Source: Sipunculus nudus (taxonomy: Eukaryota; Annelida; Sipuncula; Golfingiida; Sipunculidae). Taken from it: a stretch of 64,000 nucleotides of DNA. The stretch lies in contig CM049319.1 of NCBI GenBank assembly GCA_026874595.1, positions 505,501-569,500 on the forward strand. The letters are read 5' to 3'. Shown here one piece after another: positions 40,890-53,939 of the stretch. The position numbers were made by a program, and so were the translations under genes. The notes beneath the pieces are model-generated. The model had not been told where the DNA came from. It was given only the letters and a program-made list of their open reading frames with translations, and ran no database searches. Every line of letters begins with the position of its first letter. Position 1 is the stretch's first letter.

Positions 40890-40921
40890 AACAAGGGACC
40901 CATGGGTCACGGCGCTCAGCT
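40890..40921. repeat. 32-bp palindrome-bearing motif, copy 1
   Basis: The block contains the perfect 12-bp palindrome GACCCATGGGTC and continues into ACGGCGCTCAGCT. The same 32 bases occur at 51999-52030 in the same orientation, with unrelated flanks on at least one side. This suggests the end or core of a dispersed element. The remainder of 40776-41169 holds nothing I recognise. Confidence 0.7.
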
Positions 40922-41169
40922 GTTATATATGATCACAAAATATGATTTGGAAGAGGCAAATGCTGGTTTTGTGTGGTAAAATAAGCTGTATTATGAGTTG
41001 ATGGTGTTTAACTCAAGTTATGTATAGGATTTTGAAAATATCCTTGGAGTGACGGTTGAGGACTGATGTCATTTATATTATTTACATTTGGAAATGGTGT
41101 TACCCAAGTTTGACTCAGCCATATAACTTTACCTTCATTGTAGATGAAGTATTAAAAAACTTTTCATTA

Positions 41170-42941
41170 TAAGTCACGTTACTTATGCTTTTTACAAATG
41201 AGTTAACTGTTTTTTAATAATTTAAGGTTATCCCTTCCCAAGAGTATAGCACAAGCACAAATGATATGAGTTTTAACTATTTATTGTTCAAATACATTTG
41301 CTAAGTATTTGCACCATGTCTGGTAATTTTTCAGTTTCAGCCAAACAAAGTTGTTGAGAATCCAGAATATACAAATTTCACAAATTTAAATAATGATCAT
41401 AAGTACCTGGTTTTTATGGCTTTTATTTATTAAAAAAAATAAAATTATTATATTCACTTTGAACAAATTTCACATTAATCTACACACTTGACATAGCAAG
41501 AGTCTTATGACAATTATTAACATTACAGAAATTAATATGAGAACTTCTGATAAGATCAGATTTTTTTATCATATTCAAATATTTTTATTTAAAAAATGTA
41601 TCAGAACAAAAAATAAAAGTAATCTCAGCTATGAAACCATTATATGAGTAAAAATAACCCAAGGACATTTTAATTAGTACTTTAATTAGTACTTGTCTAA
41701 GTGAAATTTTAAAATTTTGACATATTTTCATTTTTTAAATTTTGCAATAAATATAAATTAACAATCTGAAACACTTAGAAAAGACCTGAAAATTTAGATA
41801 AATATTATAAACTGCATCTTTGTCTTTCATTAATATCCTTCATATATTCCCTAATGGAAAAAATACATGAATTTTTTTTCATCATTAAAATTGAAATAAA
41901 AAATACCATAGGTGACTGCATGGTGTTATTTAGAATACATTTTAATCCATCAATACAAGACCCATACAACATCAGTAATTGCAAGGAAATTCCATGTTAC
42001 TCATCAACTATCAAATTCCTTTTCTATTAATTTTTCCTAAATTGTTATAAAATATTTTATGCATTGTTTTTTTATGTTGTTGGTCAAAACAAGTATTAGA
42101 TGAGTTGGGTTGGACACCTGGATCAACTGTGGCCAGCTATAAGCTGCCTGGCTGACCAGTAAATGCTCCTCCTCAGGCGAGCATAATGTGGCTGAAAGTT
42201 CAAAAAGGTGACATACAGGTGAATGGAGAGGGGCTTGGTAGAGCCGTGGTTTGACAAGGTCTAAAAAACTGTAATAAAAGCTACAGTTTTTGGTCAATTT
42301 CTTCAACTTTCAAAAAAAAAAAATCTGAAATCCTTATGTGTGCATGATTTGAAAATTATATCAACAGATCTTACAGGAAACAAACATGCCATGGGCAAAG
42401 TTGGGCAAAATTTAAAGTACTGATTTTATAATTTTGCTAATAATGTATAAAATTGAGAAAAATCAGAAATAATTTTGGGTATACAATTGAATCTTGATTG
42501 AATAATGTTATATCCCTGAAATAAAATCTCTAGCTTCAGCAATTCTCATGTTAAGGGAGTAAATATATATTTCTTGATTTTTTTACAATAACATAAAACA
42601 ATTACGCAATACTGACATCATTTCTGCCATTTTGAATGTATAGAAGAATATGTATATTATATATGATCAAAGACAGATCAGTGGTTTGATATCATGGTAT
42701 TTTGGTATTATGCAGTCTTGAACTGTGACAATGGGTTTTAATGGAAAATTGAGGTTTTTCCTAATTATCTTAAAGGAACGAGGTCGTAGTGGCCCAATTA
42801 TCGTTATGGAAGGAGATGTTGAGGACATCTAACTGTATGCAGAATTTCAGATTCGTAGGTCCAACGCTTTCAAAATGTGCCCTGCTAATGTACGGCCGGA
42901 CGACGGACAAGGGACCATGACTATAGCTCAGATGACTTATA
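41170..42941. mobile_element. Dispersed element of about 1.8 kb, copy A
   Basis: This stretch matches 53940-55930 in order along its length with many substitutions and indels. Landmarks are GAGAATCCAGAATATACAAA, GACTGCATGGTGT, ACAGTTTTTGGTCAATT, TTGAATCTTGATT, and an end with ACTATAGCTCAGATGACTTA. I found no coding capacity and no certain terminal repeats. It could be a non-autonomous transposon or the untranslated part of a larger element. Its right end abuts the first unit of the 57-bp array. Confidence 0.75.
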
Positions 42942-45900
42942 GACTAAATGTAAGCCTTACATAACAGTAAAAGTACTGGTAGATATGGAGACAGGCAGGA
43001 CAAAATGTAAGCCTTAACTAACAGTAAAAGTATTTGTGGATATGGAGACAGGCAGGACAAAATGTAAGCCTTAACTAACAGTTAAAGTATTTGTGGATAC
43101 GGAGATAGGCAGGACTAAATGTAAGCCTTAACTAACAGTAAAAGTATTGGTCGATATGGTGACAGGCAGGACTAAATGTAAGCCTTACATAACAGTAAAA
43201 GTACTGGTAGATATGGAGACAGGCAGGACAAAATGTAAGCCTTACCTAACAGTAAAAGGACTGGTAGATATGGAGACAGGCAGGACTAAATGTAAGCCTT
43301 ACCTAACAGTAAAAGTATTGGTGGATATGGAGACAGGCAGGACTAAATGTAAGCCTTACCTAACAGTAAAAGTATTGGTGGATATGATGACAGGCAGGAC
43401 TTAATGTAAGCATTACCTAACAGTAAAAGTATTGGTGGATATGATGACAGGCAGGACTAAATGTAAGCCTTACCTAACAGTCAAAGTATTGGTGGATATG
43501 ATTACAGGCAGGACTAAATGTTAGCCTTAACTAACAGTAAAAGTACTGGTGGATATGGAGACAGGCAGGACTAAATGTAAGCCTTACCTAACAGTTAAAG
43601 TATTGGTGGATATGATGACAGGCAGGACTAAATGCAAGCCTTACCTAACAGTTAAAGTATTGGTGGATATGATGACAGGCAGGACTAAATGCAAGCCTTA
43701 ACTAACAGTAAAAGTATTGGTGGATATGATGATAGGCAGGACTAAATGTAAGCCTTACCTAACAGTAAAAGTATTGGTGGATATGATGATAGGCAGGACT
43801 AAATGTTAGCCTTACCTAAAAGTCAAAGTACTGGTGGATATGGAGACAGGCGGGACTAAATGTAAGCCTTACCTAAAAGTCAAAGTACTGGTGGATATGG
43901 TGACAGGCAGGACTAAATGTAAGCCTTACATAACAGTAAAAGTACTGGTGGATATGATGACAGGCAGGACTAAATGTAAGCCTTACATAACAGTAAAAGT
44001 ACTGGTGGATATGATGACAGGTAGGACTAAATGTAAGCCTTACCTAAAAGTAAAAGTACTGGTGGATATGGAGACAGGCAGGACTAAATGTAAGCCTTAA
44101 CTAACAGTAAAAGTATTGGTGGATATGATGATAGGCAGGACTAAATGTTAGCCTTACCTAACAGTAAAAGTATTGGTGGATATGGAGACAGGCAGGACTA
44201 AATGTAAGCCTTACATAACAGTAAAAGTACTGGTGGATATGGAGACAGGCAGGACTAAATGTAAGCCTTACCTAAAAGTCAAAGTACTGGTGGATATGGT
44301 GACAGGCAGGACTAAATGTAAGCCTTACCTAACAGTAAAAGTACTGGTGGATATGGTGACAGGCAGGACTAAATGTTAGCCTTACCTAACAGTAAAAGTA
44401 TTGGTGGATATGGAGACAGGCAGGACTAAATGTAAGCCTTACCTAAAAGTAAAAGTATTGGTGGATATGGAGACAGGCAGGACTAAATGTAAGCCTTACC
44501 TAACAGTAAAAGTACTGGTGGATATGATGATAGGCAGGACTAAATGTAAGCCTTACATAACAGTAAAAGTATTGGTGGATATGGAGACAGGCAGGACTAA
44601 ATGTAAGCCTTACCTAAAAGTAAAAGTATTGGTGGATATGGAGACAGGCAGGACTAAATGTAAGCCTTACCTAACAGTAAAAGTATTGGTGGATATGATG
44701 ATAGGCAGGACTAAATGTAAGCCTTACCTAACAGTAAAAGTATTGGTGGATATGATGACAGGCAGGACTAAATGTAAGCATTACCTAACAGTAAAAGTAC
44801 TGGTGGATATGGTGACAGGCAGGACTAAATGTTAGCCTTACCTAAAAGTCAAAGTACTGGTGGATATGGTGACAAGCAGGAATAAATGTAAGCCTTAACT
44901 AACAGTAAAAGTACTGGTGGATATGATGATAGGCAGGACTAAATGTAAGCCTTACCTAAAAGTAAAAGTACTGGTGGATATGGAGACAGGCAGGACTAAA
45001 TGTAAGCCTTACCTAAAAGTCAGAGTACTGGTGGATATGGTGACAGGCAGGACTAAATGTAAGCCTTACATAACAGTTAAAGTACTGGTGGATATGGTGA
45101 CAGGCAGGACTAAATGTAAGCCTTACATAACAGTAAAAGTACTGGTGGATATGATGACAGGCAGGACTAAATGTAAGCCTTACATAACAGTAAAAGTATT
45201 GGTGGATATGATGATAGGCAGGACTAAATGTAAGCCTTACCTAAAAGTAAAAGTACTGGTGGATATGGAGACAGGCAGGACTAAATGTTAGCCTTACCTA
45301 AAAGTAAAAGTACTGGTGGATATGGTGACAGGCAGGACTAAATGTAAGCCTTACCTAACAGTAAAAGTATTGGTGGATATGATGATAGGCAGGACTAAAT
45401 GTAAGCCTTACATAACAGTAAAAGTACTGGTGGATATGGAGACAGGCAGGACTAAATGTTAGCCTTACCTAAAAGTAAAAGTACTGGTGGATATGGAGAC
45501 AGGCAGGACTAAATGTAAGCCTTACCTAAAAGTAAAAGTACTGGTGGATATGGAGACAGGCAGGACTAAATGTTAGCCTTACCTAAAAGTAAAAGTACTG
45601 GTGGATATGGAGACAGGCAGGACTTAATGTTAGCCTTACCTAAAAGTAAAAGTACTGGTGGATATGGAGACAGGCAGGACTAAATGTAAGCCTTACCTAA
45701 AAGTAAAAGTATTGGTGGATATGGAGACAGGCAGGACTAAATGTTAGCCTTACCTAAAAGTAAAAGTACTGGTGGATATGGAGACAGGCAGGACTAAATG
45801 TAAGCCTTACCTTAAAGTAAAAGTACTGGTGGATATGGAGACAGGCAGGACTAAATGTAAGCCTTACCTAAAAGTAAAAGTACTGGTGGATATGGAGACA

Positions 45901-48900
45901 GGCAGGACTAAATGTTAGCCTTACCTAAAAGTAAAAGTACTGGTGGATATGGAGACAGGCAGGACTAAATGTAAGCCTTACCTAAAAGTAAAAGTATTGG
46001 TGGATATGGAGACAGGCAGGACTAAATGTAAGCCTTACATAACAGTAAAAGTACTGGTGGATATGATGATAGGCAGGACTAAATGTAAGCCTTACCTAAA
46101 AGTAAAAGTATTGATGGATATGATAACAGGCAGGACTAAATGTAAGCCTTAACTAACAGTAAAAGTACTGGTGGATATGATGACAGGCAGGACTAAAAGT
46201 AAGCCTTAACTAACAGTAAAAGTACTGGTGGATATGGAGACAGGCAGGACTTAATGTAAGCCTTAACTAACAGTTAAAGTACTGGTGGATATGGAGACAG
46301 GCAGGACTAAAAGTAAGCCTTAACTAACAGTAAAAGAACTGGTGGATATGGAGACAGGCAGGACTAAAAGTATGCCTTAACTAACAGTAAAAGTACTGGT
46401 GGATATGGAGACAGGCAGGACTAAAAGTAAGCCTTAACTAACAGTAAAAGCATTGGTGAATATGGAGACAGGCAGGGCTAAAGTAAGCCTTAACTAACAG
46501 TAAAAGTACTGGTGGATATGGAGACAAGCAGGACTTAATGTAAGCCTTCACTAACAGTAAAAGTACTGGTGGATATGGAGACAGGCAGGACTTAATGTAA
46601 GCCTTAACTAACAGTAAAAGTACTGGTGGATATGGAGACAGGCAGGACTAAAAGTAAGCCTTAACTAACAGTAAAAGTACTGGTGGATATGATGATAGGC
46701 AGGACTAAATGTAAGCCTTAACTAACAGTAAAAGTACTGGTGGATATGGAGACAGGCAGGACTAAAAGTAAGTCTTAACTAACAGTGAAAGTACTGGTGG
46801 ATATTGAGACAGGCAGGGCTAAAAGTAAGCCTTAACTAACAGTTAAAGTACTGGTGGATATGGAGACAGGCAGGGCTAAATGTTAGCCTTACCTAAAAGT
46901 AAAAGTACTGGTGGATATGGAGACAGGCAGGACTAAATGTAAGCCTTACCTTAAAGTAAAAGTACTGGTGGATATGGAGACAGGCAGGACTAAATGTAAG
47001 CCTTACCTAAAAGTAAAAGTACTGGTGGATATGGAGACAGGCAGGACTAAATGTTAGCCTTACCTAAAAGTAAAAGTACTGGTGGATATGGAGACAGGCA
47101 GGACTAAATGTAAGCCTTACCTAAAAGTAAAAGTATTGGTGGATATGGAGACAGGCAGGACTAAATGTAAGCCTTACATAACAGTTAAAGTACTGGTAGA
47201 TATGGAAACAGGCAGGACTAAATGTAAGCTTTACCTAACAGTAAAAGTATTGATGGATATGATAACAGGCAGGACTAAATGTAAGCCTTACCTAACAGTA
47301 AAAGTACTGGTGGATATGATGACAGGCAGGACTAAAAGTAAGCCTTAACTAACAGTAAAAGTACTGGTGGATATGGAGACAGGCAGGACTTAATGTAAGC
47401 CTTAACTAACAGTTAAAGTACTGGTGGATATGGAGACAGGCAGGACTAAAAGTAAGCCTTAACTAACAGTAAAAGAACTGGTGGATATGGAGACAGGCAG
47501 GACTAAAAGTAAGCCTTAACTAACAGTAAAAGTACTGGTGGATATGGAGACAGGCAGGACTAAAAGTAAGCCTTAACTAACAGTAAAAGCATTGGTGGAT
47601 ATGGAGACAGGCAGGGCTAAAGTAAGCCTTAACTAACAGTAAAAGTACTGGTGGATATGGAGACAAGCAGGACTTAATGTAAGCCTTCACTAACAGTAAA
47701 AGTACTGGTGGATATGGAGACAGGCAGGACTTAATGTAAGCCTTAACTAACAGTAAAAGTACTGGTGGATATGGAGACAGGCAGGACTAAAAGTAAGCCT
47801 TAACTAACAGTAAAAGCATTGGTGGATATGGAGACAGGCAGGACTTAATGTAAGCCTTAACTAACAGTAAAAGTACTGGTGGATATGGAGACAGGCAGGA
47901 CTAAAAGTAAGCCTTAACTAACAGTGAAAGTACTGGTGGATATTGAGACAGGCAGGGCTAAAAGTAAGCCTTAACTAACAGTCAAAGTTTTGGTGGATAT
48001 GGAGACAGGCAGGGCTAAATATAAGCCTTAACTAACAGTCAAAGTATTGGTGGATATGGAGACAGGCAGGGCTAAATGTAAGCCTTAACTAACAGTAAAA
48101 GTATTGGTGGATATGATGAGAGGCAGGACTAAATGTTAGCCTTACCTAAAAGTAAAAGTACTGGTGGATATGGAGACAGGCAGGACTAAATGTAAGCCTT
48201 AACTAACAGTAAAAGTACTGGTAGATATGGAGACAGGCAGGACTAAATGTAAGCTTTACCTAACAGTAAAAGTATTGATGGATATGATAACAGGCAGGAC
48301 TAAATGTAAGCCTTAACTAACAGTAAAAGTACTGGTGGATATGATGACAGGCAGGACTAAAAGTAAGCCTTAACTAACAGTAAAAGTACTGGAGGATATG
48401 GAGACAGGCAGGACTTAATGTAAGCCTTAACTAACAGTAAAAGTACTGGTGGATATGGAGACAGGCAGGACTAAAAGTAAGCCTTTACTAACAGTAAAAG
48501 TTTTGGTGGATATGGAGACAGGCAGGACTTAATGTAAGCCTTAACTAACAGTAAAAGTACTGGTGGATATGGAGACAGGCAGGACTAAAAGTAAGCCTTA
48601 ATTAACAGTAAAAGTACTGGTGCATATGGAGACAGGCAGGACTTAATGTAAGCCTTAACTAACAGTAAAAGTACTGGTGGATATGGAGACAGGCAGGACT
48701 AAAAGTAAGCCTTAATTAACAGTAAAAGTACTGGTGCATATGGAGACAGGCAGGACTTAATGTAAGCCTTAACTAACAGTAAAAGTACTTGTGGATATGG
48801 AGACAGGCAGGACTAAAAGTAAGCCTTTACTAACAGTAAAAGCATTGGTGGATATGGAGACAGGCATGACTTAATGTAAGCCTTAACTAACAGTAAAAGT

Positions 48901-50006
48901 ACTGGTGGATATGGAGAGAGGCAGGACTAAAAGTAAGCCTTAACTAACAGTAAAAGTACTGGTGGATATTGAGACAGGCAGGACTAAAAGTAGTCCTTAA
49001 CTAACAGTAAAAGTATTGGTGGATATGGAGACAGGCAGGGCTAAATGTAAGCCTTAACTAACAGTAAAAGTATTGGTGGATATGGAGATAGGCAGGGCTA
49101 AATATAAGCCTTAACTAACAGTAAAAGTATTGGTGGATATGGAGATAGGCAGGACTATATGTAAGCCTTAACTAACAGTAAAAGTACTGGTGGATATGGA
49201 GACAGGCAGGACTAAAAGTAAGCCTTAACTAACAGTTAAAGTACTGGTGGATATGGAGACAGGCAGGACTAAAAGTAAGCCTTAACTAACAGTAAAAGCA
49301 TTGGTGGATATGGAGACAGGCAGGACTAAATGTAAGCCTTAACTAACAGTAAATGTATTGGTGGATATGGAGACAGGCAGGACTAAATGTAAGCCTTAAC
49401 TAACAGTAAAAGCGTTGGTGGATATGGAGACAGGCAGGACTAAATGTAAGCCTTAACTAACAGTAAAAGTATTGGTGGATATGGAGACAGGCAGGATTAA
49501 TGTAAGCCTTAACTAACAGTAAAAGTATTGGTGGATATGGAGACAGGCAGGACTAAATGTAAGCCTTAACTAACAGTAAAAGTATTGGTGGATATGGAGA
49601 TAGGCAGGACTAAATGTAAGCCTTAACTAACAGTAAAAGTATTGGTGGATATGGAGATAGGCAGGACTAATGTAAGCCTTAACTAACAGTAAAAGTATTG
49701 GTGGATATGGAGACAGGCAGGACTAAATGTAAGCCTTAACTAACAGTAAAAGTATTGGTGGATATGGAGACAGGCAGGACTAATGTAAGCCTTAACTAAC
49801 AGTAAAAGTATTGGTGGATATGGAGACAGGCAGGACTAATGTTAGCCTTAACTAACAGTAAAAGTTTTGGTGGATATGGAGACAGGCAGGACTAAATGTA
49901 AGCCTTAACTAACAGTAAAAGTATTGGTGGATATGGAGACAGGCAGGACTAATGTAAGCCTTAACTAACAGTAAAAGTATTGGTGGATATTGAGATAGGC
50001 AGGACC
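42942..50006. repeat. 57-bp satellite array, about 124 units
   Basis: The 57-bp monomer has the landmarks GTAAGCCTTAACTAACAGTA, AAAGTACTGGTGGATATGGA and GACAGGCAGGACTAAAT. Because 57 is 19 codons, one plus-strand frame reads KPYLTVKVLVDMETGRTKC repeatedly wherever the unit has CCTTACCTA. It is stopped where the unit has CCTTAACTA or GTTAGCC. The left part (43100-46150) is mostly the TAC type and the right part (46150-50006) mostly TAA. A rare unit, TTGATGGATATGATAACAGG, occurs at 46111, 47250 and 48275. That gives higher-order copies of 1139 bp (20 units, one of them 56 bp) and 1025 bp (18 units). Confidence 0.97.
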
Positions 50007-51998
50007 CAGCACTACAGTCAGCAGAGTCAGGCTGCAATAGCTTCTGCTACAGATCCTCCTTGACTGCCAAAATGTGTTAATACTAGAAATCAACCTCAAA
50101 CGGGAATTTTCCAGCTATATAATATGTGATATACATATATATGATGTCGGTTTTGTTAAATTTCTGTTTTGCTTTTAAACTTTTCAGCTTTATAGGCTTG
50201 TTCATTTTATTACTGATCAATAAAAACAAAGAGCCTGCATGCACCAAAGTAATATTTGTTCTATATTTCCAACCTGATTTACTGAACTATACCCATTCAC
50301 TAAATAACACTCCTGGCTAAAGAGAGTACATCCTTGTTGTTAAGATCTTGGCAAGGATTCTTATGAGTCACAAGGAAGGGAGTACTTAACAACACCAAGG
50401 CAACCATGATACAACCTGAACTATCTCCAAGGACTTGCCACTCAGACTTTATGTAGAACACTTACAAGCTGATTGTCACATTAAAGTGTTTAAGTGTTCT
50501 CTTTGATATATAGTATCAACCACACCAAATATGTGTTCCTGCATGTTTTATACTCAGGTCACAGATAAGATCAACTTCCCCCTCAAAACTGCTCCATGAA
50601 AGAGTATAACATAAAATGTGTGTATGTGTGTATACATATGTGTACATGCATGAACAAAAATCAATTTAAATCCCATATACATGCATATCTGTGTAAAAAA
50701 TCAACAAAACTGACAATTAAGGTTGTTCCTTAAAGCATCCCATAAAAGATAGAAGACTCTAAACTGTAACAATTCTAAATCAATAATAGGCAATAAAGCA
50801 GGTAATGGTCGACTCCTTCAAAAATAGCCTACTAAAAAAATACACTGACATATACATACCTTATTGATATATATATATAAATCCAGTCCAGTATAGAACT
50901 GACCTAGTCCAGATCATGACTGGGATCTGGTCCAGGCAACATCACGATTTGGATCTGGTCTACTCCAATTAAAAAAACTGGATTAGTCCAGATTGTGATT
51001 GAGATCAGGTTGAGGCCAGATGAAAATCCAACATCTTAGTTTAGACTGTTTTCCATTCAGTATTTATCAAATTTGTATTCAATATTTTTTTTTCTGGCTT
51101 GACTGATGAATTAAATTTCTTACTAGTTACTGTATCACTTAAATGTATTAGTATAACACTATTATTTATTAATTAAACCAAAAAAATTAAAATTATTTCA
51201 TTCATATATAATTTTATTAACAGTACTTGCTACAATAATTAGTTTATTCTTAATCAAAAGCATTTGTCATGTCAATAAAATTAAAATTGATATAGTAATT
51301 AGTATAGTTTGCTTGAAAAGTGAACACATTTATGCAAATTGTACTCATGTCAACAGTTATCCTATCATTGCAAGGTGAATATGAAATAAGTACAATGACA
51401 TAAAAAGAAGTTTTCCTTAAAAAAAATTAAAATCAGTAATAGATCAAGGAAGCCTACACATCATAAGTTGATAGATACATTCAACTACTGTGATCAAAGT
51501 GCTTAATCAAAGTCAAGAACGAAAAAAAAATAAAATAAAATTATTTAATACAAATTTTACAATCCAGTTAAAAATTGGCCCAGAACAGAATTAAATTGAA
51601 GAAGTTTTTTTTCAACTAGCCTAATTCGGATCCCAAATGTTACACCCCTAATGTGAAATTGCCCATTTTATGAAATTGGTGACCAGCATATTATGAATGG
51701 AATATTTATCATAAAAGCTACAGATTAAAGTAAACAGACAATTATATGAAACAATATTTGGAAGTAAATAAGATTAAGACTAATGGTATACATCCTGCCA
51801 GGGTTGGTTTTATGCCAGGCAGAAATGGCACATTAAATGATCAGAATATATTGTATTTCAACAAGAGATAGTAATCTTAATAAATCAAAAGCTGCCTTAC
51901 ATATAAGCATTTATTAATATATTAAGAAATGATAGTCAATTTAGTCAATTATAATTATAATTTTAAGTCAAATATAATGTGCCTCTTCACTTTTTGTA
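50007..51998. other. AT-rich intergenic or intronic stretch, no gene seen
   Basis: No exon is supported. Small features are a TG/TA-rich patch (TGTGTATGTGTGTATACATA, near 50620-50655) and a loosely repetitive stretch of GTCCAG and GATCTGG words at about 50880-51010. The 64-codon open frame at 50126-50320 has no family resemblance and is embedded in AT-rich sequence. Confidence 0.5.
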
Positions 51999-52030
51999 AC
52001 AAGGGACCCATGGGTCACGGCGCTCAGCTG
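51999..52030. repeat. 32-bp palindrome-bearing motif, copy 2
   Basis: Exact second copy of the 40890-40921 block, including GACCCATGGGTC, in the same orientation and 11.1 kb away. The flanks differ: this copy is followed by GATTGTGATTGGACC and copy 1 by GTTATATATGATC. Confidence 0.7.
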
Positions 52031-52649
52031 ATTGTGATTGGACCATAAATGTTTCTCCATTGTGATACTATATTGAATCGATAAAGCTTATGAATATTAT
52101 GGACATGTTGGGCTATTATAAAGGAATGTAATGTAATATGTGAGTAAATAATAAATGAAATAACCTGACTGATGGATTAATAGAGTAAAATATAGTGGTT
52201 TATTTTTTATTTATTTAGGAGGGGTTGAAAATTGCGATATATCTGAGCAAATATGAATGCAATGACAGCAGTAATAAGCAGTAGTAGAATGATGAATACA
52301 AAATAGACTATTTGTTGAAGGATCTATAGTGTATGGAAGTCTGCAAGATTTCAATTTGACAGATATGATGTTATGATTTACTATGCTGATGAGGGGATTT
52401 ATGAATTTGTTACTGTATGACACAATATCTCTTCAGCTTAACAATGTACATTATTTTGATGCCAACTATGTCTACATATTACACAATATTGACATAATTT
52501 CTGGCATGTACATAGGTACCTATGGACGAATAGTTATACAAAATATTAAATTATGAATATATCTGATTCATCTTGTTCTTGTTTACGGAGGCTGACATTG
52601 GGATGGGGCTCAGAGAAGGGAACAGTGAGGGCAGCTATGAGGTGGATGT

Positions 52650-52710
52650 AGAGAGAAAAGGAGAGAGAGAGAGAGAGAGAAAAAGAGAGAAAGAGAGACA
52701 AAGAGAGGGG
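52650..52710. repeat. GA-rich microsatellite
   Basis: Interrupted (GA)n run with AAAG interruptions. The surrounding 52031-53500 shows no supported gene. It includes a run of 13 G at 53001-53013. Confidence 0.9.
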
Positions 52711-53520
52711 ATGGAGCTTCAACAGTACTTAAACACCTGGAAGGTTAAAATCTAAAATATTATGAAAAGCAGATAAAGTCTGATCGGAAAAGGTAATCTT
52801 GGCCATGGTTGGTCGATATGATTGAAGAAATTGTTGCAAATAATATTCTGAGATCTGACCATGTGTTTCCATTGGTTACCTTTTTGATAAGCTGTTGACA
52901 GTTCAACAGTTTACAGATTATTTTAATAAACCTATTTTCTATTTTTATCATATGTATACAGTAGCCATAAAGTCCCCACTTAACAGGTGGAAGGATTGAC
53001 GGGGGGGGGGGGGTGTTATGATGATCTTTAAAACGCCTCAGTCTTTCTGTATATATTATCTTTAATTATTAAATTTTATGGAAAAGCAATAGAACTATTG
53101 TTCACAGTGCCAAAGAGCAAGGACTTTATGGGGTGGGGGAAGGGGATGGTGGGAGTTACAGCACCCTTGCATATTCATACAGGATATTAAATTGAATTCA
53201 AGTGCTTACTGAGAAAAATGTTTATTCATAATTATTAAATATTTAAGCAGGCAGAAAGGTGGAGAAACAAAGCAAATCATTTTTTTTCCCATTCTACTGA
53301 GCCAGGAAAAATTAACAATATTTGCCTTTATTCCTTTTTTTTCAATACATCATTTTTTCCAGGTTTAAAAATGTAACTACACATTTACAGTATACCACAT
53401 ATATATATGAATATTTCAGTTGATTCACATTTCTAAATTGCTTCAACATTCATAGCTAATTAATCTGGTTTATAGTACCTGTCAACAGAATGGGGTGCAG
53501 GGAGAATGGGAGGCTTTGGG

Positions 53521-53660
53521 GTGAGAGAGAATGGGAGAGAAAGAGAGAGAGAAAGAGAGAGAGCAAGAGAGAGTGAGCTAGACTGTCATGGAGAGAGAGA
53601 GAGATTGAGCATGAGAGAGAGAGAGAGAGACAAGACTGCCAGAGAGAGAGAGAGAGAGGC
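53521..53660. repeat. Interrupted GA microsatellite
   Basis: A 140-bp stretch of GAGAGA blocks separated by short unique words, such as CAAGACTGCCA and TAGACTGTCATG. The minus-strand open frame across it (53767-53456) is a low-complexity SLSL peptide and not a gene. Confidence 0.9.
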
Positions 53661-53789
53661 TCTCTGGTAATATCTGCCTGACCCAGCCTGACCCAGACAA
53701 TCACAGAGGCAGTGGCTAGGTCAGAAGTTGAACCAGTTATGTAATACTGCCCAAGCACACATTTCACTGACTAGATGAAAACAATCAAG

Positions 53790-53935
53790 GCATGGTGCTT
53801 GAAAACTTGAATGACATCTACAGTTTTTGATCAATTGGTTTCAAGTTTCAAATTTTTAACAGATGAAATGCTTATGTGTACATGCTGTGAAAATTAAATC
53901 CACAGCACTAACACTAGTAACAGGAAATAAATGTT
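53790..53935. mobile_element. Partial extra copy of the dispersed element's internal segment
   Basis: CTACAGTTTTTGATCAATTG and CTTATGTGTACATGCTGTGA here match the internal segments at about 42270-42390 and 55250-55350 of the two longer copies. The fragment lies immediately left of copy B, so copy B carries a partial internal repeat or a nested older insertion. Confidence 0.6.
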
Positions 53936-53939
53936 CACT

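Noticed and set aside
43147-47348. Plus-strand open frames of 68-144 codons with VLVDMETGRTKC repeats
   Set aside because: The 57-bp period keeps one frame open. Stops appear irregularly with neighbouring units, residues vary freely, and nothing flanks them that looks like a gene.
52573-52755. 60-codon plus-strand open frame rich in Arg, Glu and Lys
   Set aside because: It spans a (GA)n microsatellite, with no other support.
53456-53767. 103-codon minus-strand open frame rich in Ser and Leu
   Set aside because: It is the translation of the GA microsatellite.
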